Source: Conidiobolus incongruus B7586 (taxonomy: Eukaryota > Entomophthoromycota > Entomophthoromycetes > Entomophthorales > Conidiobolaceae). Taken from it: a DNA stretch of 39,392 nucleotides. Made by a program: the position numbers and the translations under genes. Each line of letters starts with the position of its first letter. Positions within the stretch are counted from its first letter, which is position 1. Positions 11,396-25,096 of this stretch are shown here, piece by piece. The stretch is from the NCBI GenBank assembly GCA_000697335.1, contig JNEM01009877.1, positions 1 through 39,392 on the forward strand, in the 5' to 3' direction. The notes under the pieces are model-generated. The model was given only the letters and a program-made list of their open reading frames with translations, was not told the origin of the DNA and did not search any database.

Positions 11396-12686
11396 CTATA
11401 GAATTAAAAAAATGGGAAATTTTTTAATTTCTGATTTTTCAAACATATTATTAGTTTCAAATAAAAAATATATATAAAACAAATAAGAAAATAAATAGTT
11501 TTAAATTATATATATATATATATATATATAATAATTTTTTAAAATTAGTTGTTTAATTTAATTATGTTTAAATTAAATAGTAACCATTAAAAGTTTTTTA
11601 TTTTAGTATTAGTAAAACTTAACCATAAACCCTTTAAAATCATTTAAAATTTATAAACAACTTTTAATAATAAAGTATTATCTAAATTAATAATTTATTG
11701 CTAGGTAAATTACTTTAATGTTAAAAGAGAAACTACCTAAAACTTGTTAAAATCTAAAAGATTAATTTTAACTATTACTCTTTTAATTGTTAATAAAGTA
11801 AAAAAATATATTAAAAAACACTTTTTTATTTTAGTTAAAAAATTATCAACACACTTTAATATTAGTTACACAAGTATTTTATATATATTACAGTTTAAAT
11901 TAAAATTAATTAATAAAAATATAAAATAAACACCTTATAATTTAACTAAAGCTTAAAAAAAAGCTAGAGTAACTATTGTTAAATAAAACTTACTAAGGTA
12001 TAGTTAAAAACCAAAGCTTTTACAGTAAATTATTATAATTGATGAATCTTAAATTTTTTTATAATATCCTCTATTAAAACATAAATCAAAGTGTTAGATT
12101 AAGTTAAATCAACCCTCTCTACAAATTCCTTTAAATAAACACTTTGTTGATAAGTGAATATTAATTGTTATAATAGATTATAATAACATATGCTATTTTT
12201 ATTTAGTTTTTAAAAGAAAATTAATTAATAGTAAATTTTATATTTTTTTTAAATATAACTATTTCTAATTAGTATTCTCAATATAATTTAAAAAGATTTA
12301 TTATTTTACATGATAATTATAAAATATATAAATTTAAAGTTGTAAAAAACTTTTTAATTAAAAATAACTAGAAAAAACTACCACATCTAATATATTCTTT
12401 AGATTATAACCTATATGATTATAATTGTTTTAGGTAATTAAAAAACCAGCTTATAAGAAAGAAAATTTCTACAAGAAAATTTAATTGGTTTGTGAAACAT
12501 CAAATTTTAGTCTTTAATAAAAAGAATTATTTTTTAAGTGTTAGATCTTTGTTAAAAGTATAACAAAAAGTTATTAGAAATAAAAGAAATTAATAATTTT
12601 ATAATATATATTTATTTTTACTTTTTATATATTAAAATGTTTACTTTTTTCAATTGCAAAAAATTCCCATTATTTAAATTACAAAG
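11396..12686 (+). mobile_element. Decayed Tc1/mariner transposon, copy 2
   Basis: This is 1291 bp, flanked by TA (11394-11395 by alignment of ends; 12687-12688 on the right). The left end reads CTATAGAATTAAAAAAATGG and the right end shows the degenerate counterpart ending ACAAAG. Order and sequence follow the copy at 25407 throughout. An open stretch at about 11744-11929 survives in the transposase frame. It encodes KSKRLILTITLL followed by FNISYTSILYILQFKLKLIN, matching the second helix-turn-helix of Tc1-type transposases. The rest is interrupted by stops. Compared with copies 1 and 3 this one has more changes at its ends, so it is older or more mutated. It is inactive. Confidence 0.82.
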
Positions 12687-15213
12687 TAATAGAATAAAAT
12701 AATATTCTTAATATAGTTCTAATTAAACTTTATATATTATTAATATAGTTTGAAATACAAATCAATTTTAAAAATTATATCAATTAGATTTTTAAAAATT
12801 GAAAATTTGAATAACCATTAATTATTAAAAAAAGTATTATTAAATCTATTCCAATTATTATTACTAAGACCTATTGGTATAGATGGTTATTCCATCATAT
12901 TTATTATTTATTTTATCATAATTGAAAATATTTAGTTTTGAAACATTTGATAATTGTAGTATTCAATGATTTTCCAGATTTACCTTTATTAAGCTTATCT
13001 TATCTTAAAATATTATAAAAACCATATCTATTATATACAAATAATCCACTATATTCTATAATTATTACTGATATATATTAGCATGGACTGATTGGATCAA
13101 GATTCTTTACCTTTCAAATCATGAATTTTAAACTTATTGATCAAAAAACTTATCAAAAGGATATATCAAACACTAAATTATCTATAAATTATTATTCATT
13201 ATGTAATCAGATTCAAAATACATTGAATTTTGTGTTCATTTAAGGATAAGAGCACAGTTCAAGCTTTAAAATTGCATGAATCAAAATGCAACTTTAACAA
13301 CACTAAAATTTTTCAAACTCCGAACTTTATAACTATCCGAAAAGTAATGATTATAAAATCTGTAAAATAAATTCCGAATTGGGAAATCAGCATAAAACCA
13401 GTATTTGTAAATGAATAATATTTTTTCGTAAATGGATTCCTAAAAATTTTTCTTGATGGAGTGTGTAAAACTTACTTGGATTAATAATTCACTCTGGATA
13501 AATGATAATGATGTAGATTGACTGTAATAGTAGTTTGAGTTTTTTTTCTTTTTTTGCTATATCAATATTATATTTTAGTTTATATTTTACATTATAGACA
13601 AAGAAAAAAGATTAATTATACTCTATATGGAAGCTATGAAGTGTTAGGAAAATCAGAATGAAGCGGAATGCAATATAAATTAAATCAAATACCTCAAAAT
13701 AAGCAAAATTTTTGATTTGTAATTTAAATTGACTATAATAATATTAATCCCTATTCCTATTCCAAAGTCCAACAAATTCTTTTGTAAACAAGTAATATGA
13801 ATATAATGATATATACATCTGGTTAAATATATTTTTTAATTACTAATATTCTAATAACTCATATCAAAAGAGAACTTTTTATTTATAATTAATTATATTG
13901 AAAATGAAAAAAATTCTCAAATTCAATTTATCTAACATAAAGTCAACTGAAATTTTATTTCTGAATAAAATGATAGATTAATCAAAAATTATCAAAATTT
14001 AAAGTAGAAATATATAAACAGAATTTTTTATCATTATTAAGGCTTGGAATAGGACTTTTAGACAATATAATACTGAATTAGGAATTTGAGGTTATATATG
14101 AATATTATAAACTTGATATTTTAATTTATTTTTTTTATTTGTTTTTAATTGAAATTGATTTGATCAATTTCAATTGGAGGATTTCCCCGATTTTTTGATT
14201 TATTTCTAATAAGACTTGACAGCCACTTATATATTAATAATCAACCTAACTTTCTTCTGCTAAATTTATCAGTTAAATAACTTGATATTTCATTATTAAA
14301 GCTGTTTAGAATTTTTAAATCACTTTATATAAAAAAGTACATTAAATTATACATTGTTTCAAATTTTTTATATTAAAATTTTTAAATATTGAAATATTTT
14401 TTAAACAATCAATTATATTAATCTAGATGAAGTATAATTTTTCTTAACTATATTTGCCAATAATTACCATTATTTAAATCCTACCAATTAATTTGATTAT
14501 ATACTTTTATACTCATACAGAGTATTATACTGAGAATAGCATATTTAACTTATTCATACCTATAAATATTCTTTTATTTTAAATTTCCTTCCATCTTAAT
14601 AAATTAAATTTATGGAAAAGGAAAAAACGAATATAATTAAACAACTAATAGGATTTATAGTGATTAAATTATATTACTTGAACTGGAAATAGTGTATAAA
14701 TTTGCAAATTTCTTATTTGTAAAATTGGCTAGAATTATCAATTTCGCATAAAAATAAATTATTATAATATGCAAATTGTTTCACTGATGAATTTTTTTGA
14801 ACTGATAATATAATGAGCAAAGAAAGGTATTTTATAATTATCCAAATTTCAATTAAAATCAGACGAGTAATCCAGTGTCTATCCAATTTATTGAATCGAA
14901 TTAAGGCTATAGTTTTGTGATGTTTGAAAAATCAGAATTTGTTAACTTGTAACAAATTTTAATGAATAAAATTGAACAAAAATTGTGACAGGAATTCACG
15001 CTCACCAAGAGAATTCAAAGTATAACCCATACGTTTAAATTACAATAAAAAATGTAATCAATGATATGAGAGATCATGTAACAATTTAGCATATCATTGA
15101 CTGATATATCAACTTTATAAGTCTAATATATTGATTATTATTACATTAATTTATTTTAACCAATTTATTACATAAATAATTTGCAAGTTGATGCTAATAA
15201 CATTGATGAATGA

Positions 15214-15313
15214 TTACTAATACAATTCTTGAAATTTAATTGGTTGCCAAAATCTAAGATTAATTTTCCCATTCAAATTGGACATGAATTTCTATCCACC
15301 CGCCCCCCTAATT
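15214..15313 (+). promoter_or_regulatory. Possible stress-response sites upstream of glutamate-cysteine ligase
   Basis: TTACTAA at 15214-15220 matches the core recognition site of fungal AP-1 factors (Yap1/Pap1), which control glutathione synthesis in yeasts. A block reading CCACCCGCCCCCC at about 15298-15310 runs straight into CTAA, giving CCCCT, the stress-response-element core, and is very unusual in this AT-rich genome. TTACTAA could easily occur by chance here; the C-rich block could not. The regulatory role is inferred. Confidence 0.3.
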
Positions 15314-15406
15314 TGAAATTCAAATCATTTCAGTTATGAAAATAGACCAGCTGATGCTAAAGACACGATTGGCTATGCTCATTAATTCTATATCAACAGT
15401 GTTTGA

Positions 15407-15414
15407 TATAAATA
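15407..15414 (+). promoter_or_regulatory. TATA box candidate, glutamate-cysteine ligase promoter
   Basis: TATAAATA is embedded in relatively G+C-rich sequence. It is preceded at 15368-15372 by ATTGG, an inverted CCAAT box, and followed by pyrimidine-rich DNA with CTTTCC and CTCTCAAC. It lies about 350 bp before the ATG, so if used it implies a 5' leader of roughly 300 bases. Confidence 0.35.
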
Positions 15415-15717
15415 CCACTCTACCACATTCTTTCCAAGCTGTTTTACTCTTTCCTTTTGATTCGGTCTCCTGACTCTCAACAATTGTAGCAACCAATAGC
15501 TTGAAGTTTCACAATTTTGAAAAGCTCAACAATCTCAATTACACAATTTATCTTCAAAATTATCACATCGAATTAACTTAAATTGAACTAAGCACTTATT
15601 TCCATTTCTTCAATTGATATAAATACAATTGATCAGGCTATTGGCAATTCATTTTGGATCTAATTTTATTTTAATAGTATTTGAATAATTAATTATATCA
15701 TATAATATATATAACCT

Positions 15718-15725
15718 TATAGACC
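15718..15725 (+). promoter_or_regulatory. TATAGACC motif upstream of glutamate-cysteine ligase
   Basis: A single copy of the 8-mer that is tandemly duplicated before the TTC27-like gene (8022-8037). It sits 34 bp before the start codon. Confidence 0.3.
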
Positions 15726-15758
15726 GATCCATTTATCTTCATACTATTATTCACAACT

Positions 15759-18016
15759 ATGGGTTTATTATCTTTGGGCACTCCTTTACCTTGGGAAAAG
15801 GCTTCCCAATACGCTAACAAGGTCAAAAAAGACGGAATTGAGCAATTTATCAATATTTATAATCAGTCCAAAGATAGAGAAGGCGATATCCTCTATTGGG
15901 GTGACGAGGTAAATTTTGATTTCAATTCAATTTGGCATATATTTTTAAACATATCAGATACTAATTTAATCTTGTTTTTTAGATAGAATATATGATGATC
16001 AATTTCGATGATAAAAATAAAAAAGCTAGATTATCATTGAGAGTTCACGAATTCCTACCCGAATTACAACGTCAAGAAACTGAAGCTATTGCCAATAACA
16101 CGTAAGTAAACAAAACATTTTCTGAAGATCATTATTAACGTTGAATTGGTGCTATCAATATTAGAACCGTTCCTACTAACTGGCGCCCAGAATATGGTAG
16201 ATATATGCTTGAAGGTAAATATTTATGCATTTATTTTTGTTGGGAAAAATTTTATTAATAAGCCATTTAGGTACACCAGGCGCTCCATATGGTGACTCTT
16301 ATGATGAGTTAATGACAGTTGAACCTAATATGAAATTAAGGTAATTGATAACAATCAACAATCTGTATGCATTTGCTCATTATTCTCAATATCTTAGACG
16401 CGAAGTTGCCAATCAATTCATGAACCCCAACGAGGCTCTTTTAACCATCACGAGTTTCCCTATTTTGGGACAAGGGGATTTTCTTGACCCTCCTCTAGAG
16501 GCCAGAGGCAATGCTAGTCGCAGTATGTTTGTTCCCGATGAAATCATCAATCCACATGCTCGTTTTCCGTAATCTTAATCAGATTTATATTTCATTATTT
16601 TATACTGACTTTTCCTAGTACTCTCACCGCCAATATCAGAAAGAGAAGAGGCTCCAAGGTCGCTATCAATATGCCTATTTTCAAAGATATCAATACACCT
16701 TCTCCTTTCATTGATCCTACCATTCCTCACACACGTAACTTTTTCCCCGAAGACTTGGAAGCTGCCACTGCTGCATTACCAGATCATATTTATATGGATT
16801 CTATGTGTTTTGGAATGGGATGCTGCTGTTTGCAAACAACTTTCCAGGCTGGTGACATCAATGAAGCAAGACGCCTTTATGACCAATTGATCCCTTTGGG
16901 TCCCATTATGTTGGCTTTGACCGCTGCTGCTCCTGCTTGGAGAGGATATTTGGCTGATATCGACTGTCGCTGGAACGTTATCGCTGGTAGTGTCGACTGT
17001 CGCACTCCCGAAGAGCGTGGTTTAAAGCCAACCAAACCTGGTCAAAGATTGATTCCTAAATCCAGATATGACTCAGTTGACAGCTACTTATCAAACGACC
17101 CCACTTTCAAAGATAAATACAACGATATTAATTTAGTTTATGATGAAAACAGCTACGAAACATTATCCAAAGCTGGTATTGATGATAAATTAGCTAAGCA
17201 CATTGCTCACTTATTTATCAGAGATCCGTTGGTTATCTTTGAAGAATTAGTCAATCAAGATAACACTCGCTCATCTGATCACTTTGAAAACCTTCAATCT
17301 ACTAACTGGCAGACCATGAGATTCAAGCCTCCTCCACCTAACTCCCCTATCGGCTGGAGAGTTGAATTCCGTTCTATGGAAGCACAATTAACTGACTTTG
17401 AAAATGCTGCTTTTGCTGTTTTCATTGCTTTAATGACCCGTGTTATTATTAACACTAAAATTAATACTTATATCCCTATCTCTAAAGTTGATGAAAATAT
17501 GAAAGTTGCTCATAGACGTGGAGCTGTCACCCAAGAAAAATTCTATTTCAGAAAATACATTACTGAAGAGAGCACACCTAACGACGTGGCTGATCCTGAT
17601 GAATATGAATTAATGAGCATTGATGAAATCATGAATGGAAAGGTAATTTTAACACATCATATTAATATTTTTAATCGATTCTAAATTTATAATTTTAGGC
17701 TGGTGGCTTTGTTGGTATCATCCCTACCATGAAGAAGTATTTAGACACTCAGGATATTTCAGCCTCCACTAGACATCAACTTGATAAATATTTAGCCTTG
17801 GTCTCAGCTCGTGCTAACGGATCTTTAATCACTGCCGCCACTTGGATTCGTAACAAGATTACTTCACATCCCGATTATAAACATGATTCAGTAGTTTCAG
17901 AAAAGATCAATTATGACCTCTTGAAGTTAATTGACAGGCTGGATACTGAAGGAAGTGAGATTGCTCCTGAGCTTCTTGGCGACTTCGTCCCCACCACCAC
18001 TCAAATCACAAAATAA
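15759..18016 (+). CDS. GCS1: Glutamate-cysteine ligase catalytic subunit
   Basis: This enzyme joins glutamate and cysteine with ATP in the cytosol, the rate-limiting step of glutathione synthesis. I read seven exons: 15759-15908, 15983-16101, 16165-16214, 16271-16340, 16398-16568, 16619-17642 and 17699-18016. They give 633 aa, against about 637 in human GCLC. All introns are GTAA...AG and 49-74 bp long, and the frame is kept across each. Diagnostic segments include MGLLSLGTPLPW at the N terminus, ITSFPILG, PDEIINPHARFP, NMPIFKDINTPSPF, MDSMCFGMGCCCLQTTFQ, YLADIDCRWNVI, SKSRYDSVDSYLS, SDHFENLQSTNWQTMRFKPP, GWRVEFRSMEAQLTDFENAAF, SKVDENMKVAHRR and PDYKHDSVV; these cover the substrate-binding and Mg-ATP regions of the eukaryotic family. 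Nothing appears missing. The promoter has possible AP-1 and STRE-like sites. The symbol is that of the fungal homologue (GSH1 in budding yeast). Confidence 0.95.
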
Positions 18017-21000
18017 TTATATATAATATCGTCGTGAAATGTCTAAATCCATTATTGCATCTTAGAATTTCACTTAAAATACTAATTTTGACACTATAAA
18101 ATTAATCTAACCATATACATCAAATTGGACTTTCAGTGGTATTATATTGTTGGTTTATTCTTTATAACAATACATTCATTCATTAAATGTCAAATGAATT
18201 GTAGAATCTCATTTTGGAAATCAAGAATAGATGTAATTTTCTTAATAGATATACTTTAATAATCAATGCTGTATTATATTATTTATTTGTAGTTTACTAA
18301 TTTAATAAATTCCAATGTAATATAATTCACCAATATATATCTTGAGATTTTTGTTATATTGAATTTTATCATTTTGAACTTGTCAATTTGTAATTTTTTA
18401 ATTTTCGAATTTAATCTCCATATTTTTTACACTAATTTTAAATAAAATTTAGAATTTGAAAATTTTATAATTTTATCTGTAACTTTGGACAATATACTAT
18501 AATGTTGAAAAGAATATATTTTTAAAAGTTATTTCAATCTTTAAAATACATTATTCTTTTTCAATTTATTCAATTTTTTATATATCATTTAATAACTAAG
18601 ATTAATTACAACGAAAACAATATGATATAACTATTTCAGAGTGAGAACTGCATAATATATAGTTTAATAAATAATTCAACAAATCATATCCAACTTTTGA
18701 TTATTGAATAAATTTATAATTAAAATTTAATATTAATTTTATATTGTCATTTCTTTTTAAAATATTTTAAATTAATAAAATGGAATAGCAAGTTATATGT
18801 TTTATCACCTTGTTCAAAATTTGAGACATTTTATCAGTTAATATATTTTTTAATTGAATAAAATTTTATTAAGTATATCTTTAGGGATTAATAATTATAA
18901 TATATAAAGTTAATCATTAGTATTTGTTTTCAAAACACATTTTTAATAGAAGTACTAAGTTATTCATATTACCTATTAAAACCTTACTATAATAGATATT
19001 CCATAATATATAACCATATTTAATTTATAAGCATATATATATTTATATATTTTTGAAATAATAAATATATTTAATTATATTTGATGGATCTTATTTGATA
19101 TATCATTAAATTAAAAAAAATCATTTTATTATTACATAATTTTATTTTAAATTTCATCCTTATTTATGAATTATTTTATAAAATATTATTATGATTATTA
19201 TAATTATATTTATTATATTAAATATAAAATTATATAAATAAGTCTAATTTATTATTAATAATATTTATTCAATATTCAAAATAATAAACTATATATTTTT
19301 TTATATTAAGCTGAATTTTTGAAATAAATAATTATTTAAAATAAATTAAAATATCACTTTATTTAATAATTATTCAAAATAAAATATTATTTAATATGGA
19401 TAGTAACTATAATATTTTATGATATTTAATATATTTTGTCAAATTTGATTTTATAAGTTAATAAAGATTAAACAATCAATAAACATAATTTATTAAAATT
19501 TCAATATCAATATATATATAGATTCCTTTAATATATAAAATATTTATTTTATAATTATAATAAAAAGATAAATTTTATATTTTAAATTATTTCCAAATTA
19601 TCATCATAATATTTAATATTTTGGATTTTAAAATATAATATAATAATTGGAGAAAATTAATATAAAACTTTTGTATTATCCTAGTTTTGGAAACTAGGGT
19701 AGTTATGTTAATTTATTTTATAAGTTAGATTATTTAGGTTATTCAGATAGATAAATTAGAGGAAATTAATTATTAATTTTCTTAAAATTAATTTTATATG
19801 GTAGAAAAAGTAAGTTTATTTATTAAGATAAAATTTAGATAATTTAAATAAAATATAATAAAGAGTAAATTATGGGAAAGTTTAGATGAAAAGATAAAAA
19901 TATAAGAAATTATTGAATAAGAATGTAGAAAATTTTAATTATAAATAATATTTTTCAATATTAGTTTAATATAGGTTTAATGAAATAAATAAGGATCTTA
20001 ATGGTTTAAATTGCTTTTAAATTATAAATCAAATAATAAAAATATATACTTAAATATAAAATAATTTATATTAATATATTCTTAATAAAAAAATTAATAA
20101 ATTTCAATTTTGATAATTAATATATAAAATTTAAGGCAAATTTAGCCATTATGAATATAAAATTATTCTTAAAAAATACCAATTTATTTTTGAATTTTTA
20201 AAATATTAACTGTCTGTAATATATATGATATTGCAAATATTATATATTAAACTTTTATTAAATTAATAATATATATTGATATATCATAGTTATAATTCAA
20301 CCCACATATAAAAAGTATTATTTATTAATGATTAGATATTAATGTTATAAATTAAAATCAACAAAAAGATTCTTATTAATTTATTTTTTTAATATTTTAT
20401 AACTCTAATATCGTCAAAAATGTAAATAAACATAATTGATATCATTTTATTGCTATATATTTACAAATAACAATTTTAATCTTTAATATTAATTTGATTT
20501 GAAATATTTTAAAATTATATTCAATATATTTAAAATATCATTAATAATAGTTTAATTTATTGCAGAGTTGGGATAGGGTTTTTATTTATAATCAATAATG
20601 ATAATGATATATTTATTATTGTGTTACAAAATATGTAGTAGAATATATATTTTGGAGATAATAAGAAAGTATATATGAATAGTTAATAACAAAATAGTAA
20701 AGTCAACGATTTAATAGATATTTTATTTTATACAAGCATATATCAAGTCGAAATTATTTGACTTTTGTCACAAAATATAGAATTTATCAATTATAGCATA
20801 ATTTGGTCGTGAATTTCTTATTACTTCAAGAAATCATATAGTAAAATATATTTCTTTGAGATTGATTGATTTTTTATTAATTATTATTATTGGTTACAAA
20901 GATAGTAATTCTAGAATATATAAGTATTATATTTTGATTAAACCATAATATAGAATACAATAATATTGCATATTTCGTGGTATTAATAGCAGCAAGGTAA

Positions 21001-21962
21001 ATTAAGTTACAATTTACTGAAATATTATTTGACAACTGGAATAAACTAATGTATATAAAGTCATATTATCAAATAAATTAAAATTACTAGAAATACACCG
21101 ACCAATGCTAAAGATTCAAAAATAGATATTAACTTGATAATAATTTATTATTAAATTATTATATATAAAAAATACGAATTTAATAATATTATTCCTTTAG
21201 AAACAAATATTTATATCAATTCTCAATAACAATAAATGTATTTCTATTCCACTATACAATACAAAGGCTATCACTCCTTGGAAGCAAATAATGATTAAAT
21301 GAAGCGTGAAATATGATTAATTTAAATGATTTGATATCTTAAGAGTAGATCTTATGATTATATAAAGCACTAGAGGTTACTATTAAACATCAGGCATATA
21401 TCATTGAAAATACAAGTATAATCATTGGAATTGGAGCATTTTAACTATGAATATCAAGTCATATGCTGTATTAATGAGAATTGAAGTTAATCATTCTTTC
21501 CACTCATATTACTAAAATATCATGAGCACTATAATCCACCTAATAAATAATTTCATAAGAGACATAGTGTTAAGTGATGATTCTTTCAAGTATGGTGGAT
21601 GTATATTTTATAAAATCGAATTAATAATTAATATATGGATAGATGAATAAAATCATAAGATATGTTTCTATATAGTAATTAATCATAGATATAATTTTGA
21701 AGGGATTCTCTAGTGTGGTGTTTTATTCCCTTTTAAAGATGATAAATTAATTTTGAGAGGTATTTCTACCAATAAAATACTGAATCCAGAGTGATTTAGG
21801 TTTGTATGACACAATCATTAGGTGAATTTAGGATGATAACAATCAGATTATCCCATTGAAATTCGGATTTTAAGAAAATTTTATAAAAAGAATCTGGTAG
21901 TGTTGTGTGAAACTGAATTGGTCATCGTTTTACTTGATAATCATCAATAATCCATATCAACT
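18017..21962. other. Long gene-free AT-rich region
   Basis: Nearly 4 kb without a recognisable gene, the longest such stretch. From about 18,900 to 20,550 the sequence is almost entirely A and T. A segment at about 19,670-20,000 has more G than C on the plus strand and purine-rich tracts, which could be the worn remains of a coding or repeated sequence, but no family can be named. From about 21,240 to 21,960 the composition is less extreme and probably includes the promoter of the pyruvate dehydrogenase gene. No TIR-bearing transposon copy was seen here. Confidence 0.55.
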
Positions 21963-23311
21963 ATGATCTCTATCGTCAACCGCTCTGTTCCCCGTGTTTC
22001 CCAATCCTTAAAGGTACAACAATGCTTCATATGACATAGTAAAAAATATTTGACATTAAATATTTGATCAATCTTATGTCAATTATATTAGTTTACAAAT
22101 AACTAACAACTCAATTTACTTTTATAGGGTGCTCGTCAATTCTCCAGCTGGTTCGCTGCTAGAAACCAATACACTTTCCAACTTCCTGAATCTTCCTTTG
22201 ATTTACACAAATTACAAGAAGGTCCCAATTTTGAAGTTTCCGCTACTAAGGATGAATTACTTGATATGTATAAACAAATGGTCTTGGTCAGAAGAATGGA
22301 AATGACTTCTGACGGTCTTTACAAAGCCAAACTCATCAGAGGTTTCTGTCACTTGTGCACTGGTCAGGTAAGTATAATCAAGATCAGCCACCTTAAAAAT
22401 ATGCTTATTCGCATTGATCAATTGTTTAGGAAGCTGTCGGTGTTGGTATGGAAAAGGCTATCACTGATAAAGATCAAGTCATTACTGCCTACCGTTGTCA
22501 CGGTTTTACTTACATGCGCGGTGCCACTATTAAGGGTATTTTAGCCGAACTTTTAGGCCGTGTTGATGGTGTCTCTTATGGTAAGGGTGGTTCCATGCAC
22601 ATGTTCACCCCCAACTTCATGGGTGGTAACGGTATTGTCGGTGCTCAAGTTCCTGTTGGTGCTGGTATGGCTTTTGCTCAATGGTATAACAACAAGGCTG
22701 AATGTACTTTCGCCCTCTATGGTGACGGTGCCTCTAACCAAGGACAAGTTTTCGAAGCTTACAACATGGCCAAACTCTGGAACTTACCCTGTATTTTCGT
22801 CTGCGAAAACAACAAATACGGTATGGGTACTGCCGCTAGCCGTTCTTCTGCCTCTACCGACTACTACACCAGAGGTGATTACATCCCTGGTATCCGCGTC
22901 AATGGTATGGATATCTTGGCTGTTCGTGAAGCTGTCAGATTCGCTCGTGAATACGCTATCAGTGGTAAAGGACCTCTTGTTATGGAAATGGTCACCTACC
23001 GTTATGGTGGTCACTCTATGTCCGATCCCGGTACCACTTACCGTTCCCGTGAAGAAATCCAAAATATGAGATCCAACAACGATCCCATCACCGGTATCAA
23101 GAACCGCATTTTGGAACACAATGTTGCTACTGAAGCCGAATTAAAGGAAATCGACAAAGAAGCTCGTAAGGTTGTTGACCAAGCTGCTGCTGAAGCTAAG
23201 GCCTCTCCTGAACCCAGCTTAGAAAACTTCTGGAATGATGTCTATGCTCCTGGTACTGAACCTAAGTTCCTTCGTGGTCGTGACCCCACTGAAATCAAGT
23301 ACTTCCACTAA
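21963..23311 (+). CDS. PDA1: Pyruvate dehydrogenase E1 component subunit alpha, mitochondrial
   Basis: With E1 beta this subunit decarboxylates pyruvate using thiamine diphosphate, inside the mitochondrial pyruvate dehydrogenase complex. Three exons (21963-22013, 22128-22367, 22430-23311) encode 390 aa, the usual length. Intron 1 is 114 bp and intron 2 is 62 bp; both are phase 0. Residues 1-20 ([20 protein letters not shown]) are basic, lack acidic residues and act as the targeting peptide; exon 1 ends within it. The TPP/Mg motif is [20 protein letters not shown]...ENN. The phosphorylation loop [20 protein letters not shown] places the site-1 serine at residue 293, as in the mammalian precursor, so kinase control is likely retained. 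Exon 3 is rich in C-ending codons (GGT, GTC, TAC, AAC), unlike the AT-ending codons of the carboxypeptidase gene, suggesting high expression. No rearrangement or missing residue is visible. Confidence 0.96.
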
Positions 23312-25096
23312 GCATATGTAAAGCAAATGTTTTAGATTATTTCCTACTTTGGGGATATTCTCATACCTTTCAACTTCGCTCACATCATTTTAAATCAATC
23401 TATTTCAAACAATTAAATATTAAGTAATCATTTTATAATTAGTCTCTGATAGCATTCAACATTTCAACTTAATCACTAGTATTTTTATTTAATTTCACTT
23501 AATTAATAACATTTTCATACTTATTTTAAATTTATTCATCATAATCCTTTCCTTCCTTTTTTTATCTTTTCAGCTCTATTCACTTTATAATTGTTTTAAT
23601 AAGAAATATCTTTAATAAGCTACAATTATTGATATATAAATATATACATTCAAAATTCACTTAATATTACTTATTTGATATTTAATATATTTATCTACGC
23701 TTCATTTAACAAATATTTTTTAAGTTTGATTTTATACTGAAATAAAAAATATACCATATTTATCCTATCTTTTAAAAAGTGTTTATGTGAATTGCCTTTG
23801 ATATTAAATTATAAATCAAAAATTATAATACTTTTTATATAATATCAATAGAAGACTTTTCTTATGTGGATATTAATATCAAATTTTATAGTTACTTATT
23901 TCAAAAATTCTAACCAATTTAAAACACGATAATTATTATAATTAAGATATTAAACATTATCTTTGTTATCTCAATCACATTTAATTATTTATCAAAATGA
24001 TTATATAAGCCACTTTTCATATAACTAAAAGTTGAAATATAAATATTATCTGATAATGAAACTTAAATTTGAAAATAAAACTTATTAATTTAAATGATTT
24101 AAAATATATAAAATTTTCAAATCCAATGAAAATATTAAGATATGAATATTATAATATATATATATATAATATTATCAAATAAATATATTAAGATATATAT
24201 TATTAAATACTAATAATGAGATCCAATAATTATAAGTGATTTTTACAATCAGCTATCAACCTTGTTTCAATTATTAGCCTTGATTAAGTATTCAATAATT
24301 CTAAAAACATCCAATTCCCATATGATATAATAACAAACTATCGAATTAAAGTTTAACGCAAATAATCATTATTCAGGCAAAATAATCAAGTTATTACATT
24401 ATAGTCCTTTTACTATACTAAAATATTTATTAGCTTATACAAATAACAAAATTATAGAACTAATCTACCTGAACTATTATTATCAACAATAAGCGATAAT
24501 CAACTAATTGCTTGACATCACATGATAAGTATTGAAAAATAAATTGATGGAAAAATATAAAAATTATTTTAATAGTTCAAATAAAAGCACTGTGTATAGT
24601 ATTGATCAAAATTAATCTTATAAAGGAAACAGAATAAATGTAATATTTCGCAATTTATATATATTCAACTTATATTGATATTGTTTTCTTTTTTTAAAAT
24701 ATTTATCATTATACAAATTTGATTTAATTCACACCAAAAACATAAAATTTTGAAAAAGAATTTGAATTATTTATACAGATTCTTTTAAGATATTACATTT
24801 ATTAGTCAAATTGATTAAAATTTAAACTAACTTAAAAAATATATATAAAGCAATAATTATTCTAAACATATTAAAATATATTTACTATTTTCAAATCAAT
24901 AGCCAAAAATTCTTAATATTGTATATTTGGCAATATATTACGTAAAAGTATAAGAATATGTTTTCTTTAATATTGTATAAATAAGAAAAATATAATTTAA
25001 AAAAGGTTGTTCATATATGGAATAAAAGATAATTAAATAGCATTAAATCAATGTATAAAAAAGTAAATATACAAAAGAATAATTAGATATAAATAC
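23312..25096. other. Intergenic AT-rich DNA
   Basis: It holds the 3' flank of the pyruvate dehydrogenase gene (T/C-rich for about 250 bases) followed by AT-rich sequence. No gene or repeat family was recognised. Just before the tRNA gene, A-runs at 25057-25062 and 25073-25076 read as T-runs on the minus strand and can serve as its RNA polymerase III terminators. Confidence 0.6.

Larger units (their letters stand above)
12687..15758. other. Intergenic region upstream of glutamate-cysteine ligase
   Basis: About 3.1 kb with no gene recognised. The stretch 13230-13540 is a little richer in G+C and ends in T-tracts (13537-13556), but no RNA family is evident. The last 500 bases (from about 15,290) are clearly less AT-biased and pyrimidine-rich, as expected of a promoter and leader. 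They include a C-rich block and a TATA box described separately. Confidence 0.55.

Noticed and set aside
4347-13391. Inverted 10-mer CTGATTTCCC (4349) and GGGAAATCAG (13383)
   Set aside because: The match does not extend into the flanks, so it is too short to define a dispersed repeat.
22553-23119. Several frames on both strands inside the pyruvate dehydrogenase exon 3
   Set aside because: They are overlaps caused by the lower AT content of a well-conserved exon. The E1 alpha frame is unambiguous.
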